Source of the DNA: Citrus sinensis
Lineage: Eukaryota; Streptophyta; Magnoliopsida; Sapindales; Rutaceae
Length of the DNA stretch: 64,000 bases
Assembly: GCF_022201045.2 (NCBI RefSeq)
Contig: NC_068558.1
Span: 8,151,501 to 8,215,500, forward strand
Direction: 5' to 3'
This document shows positions 57,769 to 64,000 of this stretch, one piece after another. Under the pieces are notes generated by a model, which did no database searches, was not told the DNA's origin, and saw nothing but the letters and a program-made list of their open reading frames with translations. The stretch's first letter is position 1, and each line of letters starts with the position of its first letter. Position numbers and translations under genes: made by a program.

Positions 57769-58997
57769 AGCCTAAATCGGATCAGACAGTTCCAGTGATG
57801 GAATCTGGACTAGCAAGTAGAACTAGCAGTGCCACTTCCTCTGAATCTAGCCCCACTGCATCTTCTTCAGATAAAGACCCGCTTTTATCAGATTCGGATG
57901 AAGCTAGTAATTCCAGAACGTGTTCTGTTGACCTCCAAAAGAATAACAAAAATGCTCAGTTAGCTTCAGACTATAACAAAGAGGATTTTCCTGTCAGCCC
58001 CATGCCAAGAAATGAACAACTAAATGATGGGTCAGCAATAGAATCTCCACCAACTCAGGTGATGGATCGAGCTAGTGAAACTCCTTCCCATGATCCAAAT
58101 AGGATTCCGCCTCATGTCTTTGCTAGAACTAAATCCACAGCTCCAGTGGAGTGGAGTGCTGCATCTAATGAATCATTGTTTAGCATTCATATGGGGAATA
58201 TGAGCTTCACTAACGAACAGTTGAATTGGATGAATAAATCCGGAGAATTTGGATTGATGGGTGATGTTCAATTTTCAGGAGACATCCCATACAGTCCACC
58301 CCCACCCCTGCCCCTGGTTAACAAATCATCTGAGCCTAGCGTAAAAAATGGTAATTTGAACCAAGGGTTAGGTGCCACTGAAGCAGCAGCTGCTGAAACA
58401 ATGAGGGAGGTCATAAGGGAAAACGCTTGTGATCATAATGATCAACAGAAGTTGCCTCCTCCAAAAAAGGATCCTCCTAAGAAAGCAGATCCCCGTACTA
58501 TTTCAGCTAAACGTTCTGACGATTCCAGTGTCAAATCTTTTGCATTTCCAATGTAAGTTCTTTCACTCTCAATTCTCAAGCTAAAATATACTTTATCATG
58601 AATCTATATTAGCGTGAAAAAAATGCGTTCTTTTTTTCTCGCTTTAAAAGTATTTCATACTTGCTTGGCACACAAATCTGGCAAATGCAGAAAAAGAAAA
58701 CAAACTTGATTGTAGAGAATGTTACTTTCATATTGAACCAGAAACTGAATCATTTTTCTCTTTATATTCAGATTGACAAGGGATGGAAATAAAAGCGGGT
58801 CAATGAGCATTCACCATGAGAAGAAAAAGAAACAACATTCACAGCCTTCAACACCTAAAACAGCTTCAGAGCCAGGAACCCCGAAATCAAAGTCTGAGCC
58901 GGGGGCTCCAACAGAGCAGACACCCAAAGCAACAACCAAAAATGCAGTTCTGGGCAAATGGTTCTCTTGCTTCTCTTGTTGCCCCTTCTGTTCATAA
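57756..58997 (+). CDS. Ser-rich plant protein of unknown function with Cys-rich C-terminus
   Basis: Two exons: 57756-58552 and 58772-58997. They join in frame to 340 residues (FP-AT|A-LTRDG). The N-terminal half is Ser/Thr/Pro-rich and probably disordered (SSATSSESSPTASSSDKD). The conserved-looking core is DPNRIPPHVFARTKS, PVEWSAASNESLFSIHMGNM and SFTNEQLNWM. A proline run follows (SPPPPLP), then a basic segment (HHEKKKKQHS) and a tail with six cysteines or near-cysteines, KWFSCFSCCPFCS. I recall similar uncharacterised plant proteins with the same FSIHMGNMSF core, but no known function. The Cys-rich tail could be lipidated or bind metal (inference). Confidence 0.85.
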
Positions 58998-60403
58998 GGG
59001 ACATTAAGGGACCCCCCAAATGCAGGCTAATTTAACTGCATGATCGTGATCAAAACAAAAAAGCAGGTCTTGTTTTGTCAAATTTGCTTTTTTTTTCTTT
59101 TTTTGGCCCCTTCGTAGCTTTTGCAGTCTCTTCTCTTCTTAATTTAGCTAATATGATACACTCTTTGCAAGGTATACAAAAATATCCCATTGGATATATG
59201 TGTCTGCTTATCCATTTTCTTACCAAATTCTTGATAATGGCGTCGATATCGACTGGCTTCTGCAAATTCTCTTTTAGTTTTACCAGTAAATAGTAATATG
59301 TAAGAGTCGTAGGTTCTTCTTCTGTTGTATTTTTCTCCGATCTTTTGGAGAAAGTGGTGACAATTATTACTTTATTGTCATATAGTTGATAATGTATACA
59401 TATTAGAATAGTTGTTCTTTTTTTTGGGGGGGGGATAATATAATGATAAACTGATAACTGTGTATTATTAACAATTTAATCGTATTATTATTTATTAATA
59501 GGAATTTTTTTTTTTTTGAGAAAAGTTAACAGAAACTCATTTGCAACCCATTTCACGTTCTCATCAAATAAAAATGTATAGAACTTGTTTGGTTGAACAG
59601 TTTTTGCACCATAATGTAAAATTATGAACCTTGCCACATTATTTATTTTTAATATAATAATTTGAAATAATTAATATAAAAGATTTTTTTTAGAATGTAA
59701 TAATTTGAAATAAAATATAATTAGTTATGTGACAATTAATGAATTTTAAATTTTCATAAATAAATAAATTTAAATAAAAAATATGTTCTTTTAAAAAAAA
59801 TATACAATAAATAAATATGTTCTTTAAGGAAAATATATTATAAATATTTCTTTAATTTATTTTAATATTTATTTGGTCCCACTAAAAACTCTTTTATTAT
59901 AATACAATTTTTTCTTACTGTCTTTTATTGTCTCCTCTTTAAAAGACAAACAACCAAATAAATTTTTTACTTTTCGTTTTCAAATACAATTTTAGGTTGG
60001 AGACAAGATATCAAATGCGGCCTAAAATCGGACCGATTGGGAAACGGTCCAATCAACGTCCGTTTTATAATAGGCCCATAAAATCATTGGGTTGAGACTC
60101 AATTAATGCAGCCCACTAAAAACCTAAGTTGCGATGCGATGGCAAATTAGTAAAATTCCAGCCAAGTTCACACAAAACGGTGCGCGGTCAAAGCAAACTC
60201 GAAACGACGCGCGCCCACCGAAAAACCTTGAAACGCCTTCTGGCGCCAAACGGCCAAATGAGTCATTTTCAAGATCTGAGCGGGAAATCAAATTAAGATT
60301 AAATTAAAAAACGGCGCCTTTCACTCCATTTTACAGATACATAAAGAAACCTAATACGCTCTTGCTTCCATTTCATCAATCAAAATCTGAACGAAGCAGA
60401 GAA
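58998..60403. other. Intergenic, and promoter of RPA1B
   Basis: 3' UTR of the previous gene, then AT-rich DNA. A possible decayed MITE spans about 59585-59965: the left reads TTGTTTGGTTGAAC and the right, reversed, TTATTTGGTTGTTTG, but no target duplication was found. The last 300 bases are more GC-rich, with CGGTGCGCGG and TGGCGCCAAA. The latter resembles an E2F site (TTTGGCGCC reversed), which would suit a DNA-replication gene. Confidence 0.45.
60238..60252 (-). promoter_or_regulatory. Candidate E2F site upstream of RPA1B
   Basis: TTCTGGCGCCAAACGG at about 60238 contains GGCGCCAAA, the reverse of the TTTGGCGCC form of the E2F consensus. It lies about 160 bp before the ATG. Replication genes are commonly E2F targets in plants; use here is inference. 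Confidence 0.5.
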
Positions 60404-63400
60404 ATGGACAAGACAGTGAGTCCGGATGCAATTTCAACGATTTTATCAAACCCATCTCCTGACTCGTCCTCTGATATTCCAGAGATCGTTGTTCAAGTTT
60501 TAGATCTCAAGCTCACCGGCAATCGATACATGTAATTATTCTTTCTTTACCTTTTTTTTTTAATCTGGGTTTCTGTTATTTTTATCAAATCTTAAGTGGT
60601 TTTCTTTTTCGGTTTTTAGGTTTAATGCGAGTGATGGGAAGAAGAGATTAAAAGCAATTTTGCCTTCAAATTTATCATCGGAGGTTATTTCTGGAAACAT
60701 TCAAAACAAGGGTCTTATTCGGCTTCTTGATTATGCGCTCAATGAAATCCCAACTAAATCTGAGAAGTAAGCTTTCAGTTATTATTTTTTTTTTATTTTC
60801 CCAAATTTTTGGCCTAAAAGTGAACTTTAATGTTGTACTTTTTAAAAACTGTTTTTAGATACCTGATTGTGACGAAATGTGAGGTGGTGTCTCCTGCACT
60901 TGAAATGGAGATCAAGATTGAGGTGAAGAGTGATGAATCTGGCATAATATTTAAACCAAAACAAGAAGATGAGGTAAAAAAAGATGGGCCTGGCATTGTT
61001 TTGAAACCTAAGCAAGAGATGGTTGCCAAATCTGCTGCTCAAATATTACGCGATCAGAATGGAAAGTGAGTTTACGTTTTTATAATTCTGTGCCCATTTA
61101 TCAAAGTTACAGTGAAATTTTGTGCACTGGTATAATTTCCTTTGTTGATTTTCAGTATGGCCCCTGCTGCCCGCTTGGCTATGACAAGAAGGGTTCATCC
61201 TCTTGTTTCTTTGAATCCTTACCAAGGTAATTGGACCATCAAGGTTCGTGTTACAAGCAAAGGAAACATGCGTACTTATAAGAATGTGAGAGGTGAAGGA
61301 TGCGTCTTCAATGTGGAGTTAACAGATGAAGATGTGAGTTTACAATGAATCATTTCATTTGCATAATACATTAGGAATTGTGAGGACTAAAATTGGTATC
61401 TTATTGTAGGGTACACAAATACAAGCAACAATGTTCAATGAAGCTGCAAGGAAATTCTATGACAGGTTCCAATTAGGGAAGGTGTATTACATATCTAGGG
61501 GAACTCTGAGGGTTGCCAATAAGCAGTTTAAGACTGTACAAAATGATTATGAAATGAACTTGAATGAGAATTCTGAGGTGGAAGAAGCTGTTAATGAAAC
61601 AGCATTCATTCCTCAAACAAAATTTAACTTTGTGCCTATTGATGAGTTGGGGCGTTATGTCAATGGGACTGAACTTGTTGGTAAGAATCTCCCATTGAGT
61701 ATTGTTGTGTTGAGTACTAATTCTTTTACATATTCCTAAGGTTCTTATAATATCTTTCAGATATTATTGGAGTCGTTCAAAATGTTTCTCCAACAATGAG
61801 CATTCGAAGGAAGAGTAACAATGAAATGGTACCAAAGCGTGATATCACTGTTGCAGATGAGACGTGAGTGTATACTTTTCCTTGACTGATTTTATGATGT
61901 ATGTTATGTTATGTTGAAGCAATGTGTATATATTTGAAATGCAGGAAGAGGACAGTTACTGTTTCTTTGTGGAATGAGCTGGCAACTAATGTTGGCCAGG
62001 AATTGCTTGACAATGCTGATAAATCTCCCATAGTTGCAATTAAATCCCTTAAAGTAGGAGATTTTCAAGGTATAATAAATTTGAAATTATAAAATTGTTC
62101 TGCCAGTTGGATGTAATTTGGAAATGTAGAAAAATATGCACTCATTTTTAAATATGATTTATATGCTCTTGCAGGCATCTCTTTGTCAACTCTAGGCAGA
62201 AGCACAGTATTAGTCAATCCAGATTTGCCAGAAGCAAAGAAGTTGAAGTCCTGGTATGTTAAGTCAAGTGATTGCCTGTTGTTTCTCTTTCTTGCCTTGC
62301 ATGCAGTTTTTTAATTATATGATTATTGTTATTTAGGTATGAATCTGAAGGTAAAGGAACTTCAATGGCTTCTATTGGGTCTGGTTTGGGTTCTCTAGCT
62401 AAGAGTGGAGCCAGGTCTATGTACTCAGATCGAGTATCCCTTACCCACATAACAAGTAACCCATCCTTGGGTGATGAAAAGGTATTGCAGCATCATACTT
62501 AGTGAGAGAACTATTATCCAATCAACTTTCTCATTTGATTGGTTCATATATGCATAAAAGAAAATATGTTGACTTTTTAGTTCTTTTCATGTGGACATGT
62601 AATATGAGGGTCAAGAATGTTGCTTGGATTAACTATATGTTTAGCTATATATACAACCTTCATGAGTTCAGTCAGTGAATTATGTAGCCTCACATATCTT
62701 AAATGAAAGTATGAGTAGTTTTAGTGATGTATTTGACCTTTTGTGTTGCAGCCAGTGTTTTTTAGCATCAAAGCATACATAAGCTTAATCAAGCCTGATC
62801 AAGCAATGTGGTACCGTGCTTGCAAAACTTGCAACAAGAAAGTGACAGATGCCCTGGGATCTGGGTATTGGTGTGAAGGGTGCCAAAAAAATGATGAAGA
62901 ATGTAGTTTAAGGTGGGAGACGTGACGTTGAAGCTTTTAGGCACTTAAATTGAGATCCAACAAGTTTGATTCACTCAATCTTCCTGACAATTTATTTTGT
63001 TCCATTTTCAGATACATAATGGTTGCAAGGGTCTGTGATGGAAGTGGCGAAGCTTGGATTTCTATATTCAATGAGGAAGCAGAAAGGATCATTGGATGCT
63101 CTGCTGATGAGCTTAATGAATTGAAGTCACAGGTAAATCAGTACAAGTAGTGTCATTTCAAATTAATAAAATCATATTGCTAGCTTCTAAATTCTTTAAT
63201 TCTTTTTCACTATTTAGTTAGGAGATGATAATTCATATCAAATGAAATTGAAAGAAGTTACTTGGGTTCCTCATCTCCTCCGAGTTAGTGTTGCTCAACA
63301 AGAGTACAACAATGAGAAGAGACAAAGGGTAACCGTCAGGGCTGTTGCTCCAGTTGACTTTGCTGCTGAATCCAAATTTTTGCTGGAAGAGATATCGAAG

Positions 63401-63424
63401 AAAGTTTCTCATCAGAATGCCTAA
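60404..63424 (+). CDS. RPA1B: Replication protein A 70-kDa subunit (RPA1), B type
   Basis: Twelve coding exons: 60404-60531, 60620-60766, 60859-61065, 61156-61333, 61410-61680, 61761-61863, 61945-62069, 62175-62253, 62337-62481, 62752-62912, 63012-63132 and 63218-63424. They join in frame to 623 residues. The N-terminal OB domain starts PEIVVQVLDLKLTGNRY. The central DNA-binding OB folds include HPLVSLNPYQGNWTIKVRV and DIIGVVQNVSPTMSIRRK. The C-terminal OB fold holds a zinc ribbon with C485, C488, C502 and C505 (CKTC...CEGC). RPA binds single-stranded DNA in replication, repair and recombination as a trimer with RPA2 and RPA3. From memory the whole protein tracks Arabidopsis RPA1B closely (MYSDRVSLTHITSNPSLG-type stretches). 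A KPKQE motif appears twice (residues about 115-145), suggesting a small internal duplication. Confidence 0.95.
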
Positions 63425-64000
63425 AGCTATCTTTTTTCTATAAAAGATACTGGGTTGACATTTTGTTTATATTATGGATTGAAATCTAGTTGGGTAATGA
63501 CTGTTAGTCACAATATTGCTTGTATTTATCTTCAGGCAATCAAGAATGTGTTGTTTTGGTCGCTCTTAATGTAGTTCAATGGTTCTATCAGTTGCTGTAC
63601 AGCTCTTCACTTCTGTTGGTATTTGGGACATCAATCTATGCCATTTTTATGATTCCTCAGGATTTCAGGATAGCAAGCAAGGGCACTTAATTGTGCTACT
63701 CCACTACAGTAATGCATATTTGTTTTGTTCAAACTTGAAACTATTTGAAGTGAATGCACCGGTGTAATGGAACACAGTATGCATGAAATTAGTAAAAGGA
63801 AAATGTGATTCTTTTATTCAAGCTTATAAACATCATAAATGTACCCCTCGGGGGGGGGGGGGGGAGAGCACAGGTAATTCATTTAAGTTCTCTAGTATGA
63901 TCATCGTTTAGGTGCCTTTACCAGTAATTTCTCTAACATGTGCTTCATTAATCTCATTTGTTTTGTACATAATGTTTAATTAATCGAACAATGCAGAAGC
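63425..64000. other. 3' region of RPA1B
   Basis: No further gene seen up to the window edge. There is a run of 15 G at 63850-63864. Confidence 0.5.

Noticed and set aside
63579-63767. 62-codon frame after RPA1B
   Set aside because: It is 3' UTR-like sequence without a conserved motif.

Overview
The window is AT-rich nuclear DNA of a eudicot plant. Protein-coding genes are split by short GT-AG introns, and their products match Arabidopsis-type orthologues: mitochondrial ATP synthase gamma, plastid phosphoserine phosphatase, RBOH, POLAR-like, presenilin, EXO70E2 and RPA1B. A rosid tree (Citrus or another Sapindales) seems likely to me, but nothing here proves the species.

Layout. 0.6-1.3 kb: 5' part of a mitochondrial carrier gene (-), continuing off the left edge. 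3.0-8.8 kb: nearly intact L1-type LINE (-) with a perfect 18-bp target-site duplication, inserted in an older SINE-like repeat. 10.0-14.2 kb: ATP synthase gamma subunit (+), convergent with an RBOH NADPH oxidase (-) at 14.8-19.1 kb. 22.5-25.1 kb: phosphoserine phosphatase (+), with a minisatellite in intron 6. 25.3-30.1 kb: a pair of diverged, apparently eroded copies of an unknown acidic-protein gene, with a broken NAC gene between them. 31.3-34.1 kb: a CDC48 pseudogene whose two halves flank Harbinger transposase remains, followed by a 621-bp MITE with a 9-bp target duplication. 36.7-39.9 kb: POLAR-like gene (+) with a GC-AG intron. 42.9-45.3 kb: mitochondrial glycine-rich RNA-binding protein (-). 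46.4-47.7 kb: intronless presenilin (+), divergent from it. 50.2-52.2 kb: intronless EXO70E2 (-). 54.1-54.7 kb: a MITE with very long terminal inverted repeats. 55.5-55.8 kb: a tRNA-derived SINE candidate. 57.8-59.0 kb: two-exon gene of unknown function (+). 60.4-63.4 kb: RPA1B (+), 12 coding exons.

The conserved genes are housekeeping or signalling genes with separate jobs, and I see no operon-like or clustered pathway. The least explained part is the 25.3-30.1 kb block (unknown paralogue pair plus NAC remnant). Exon limits come from reading frames and GT/AG (or GC/AG) sites by eye. Each listed multi-exon CDS joins in frame and totals a whole number of codons, apart from the first gene, which is cut by the window edge.
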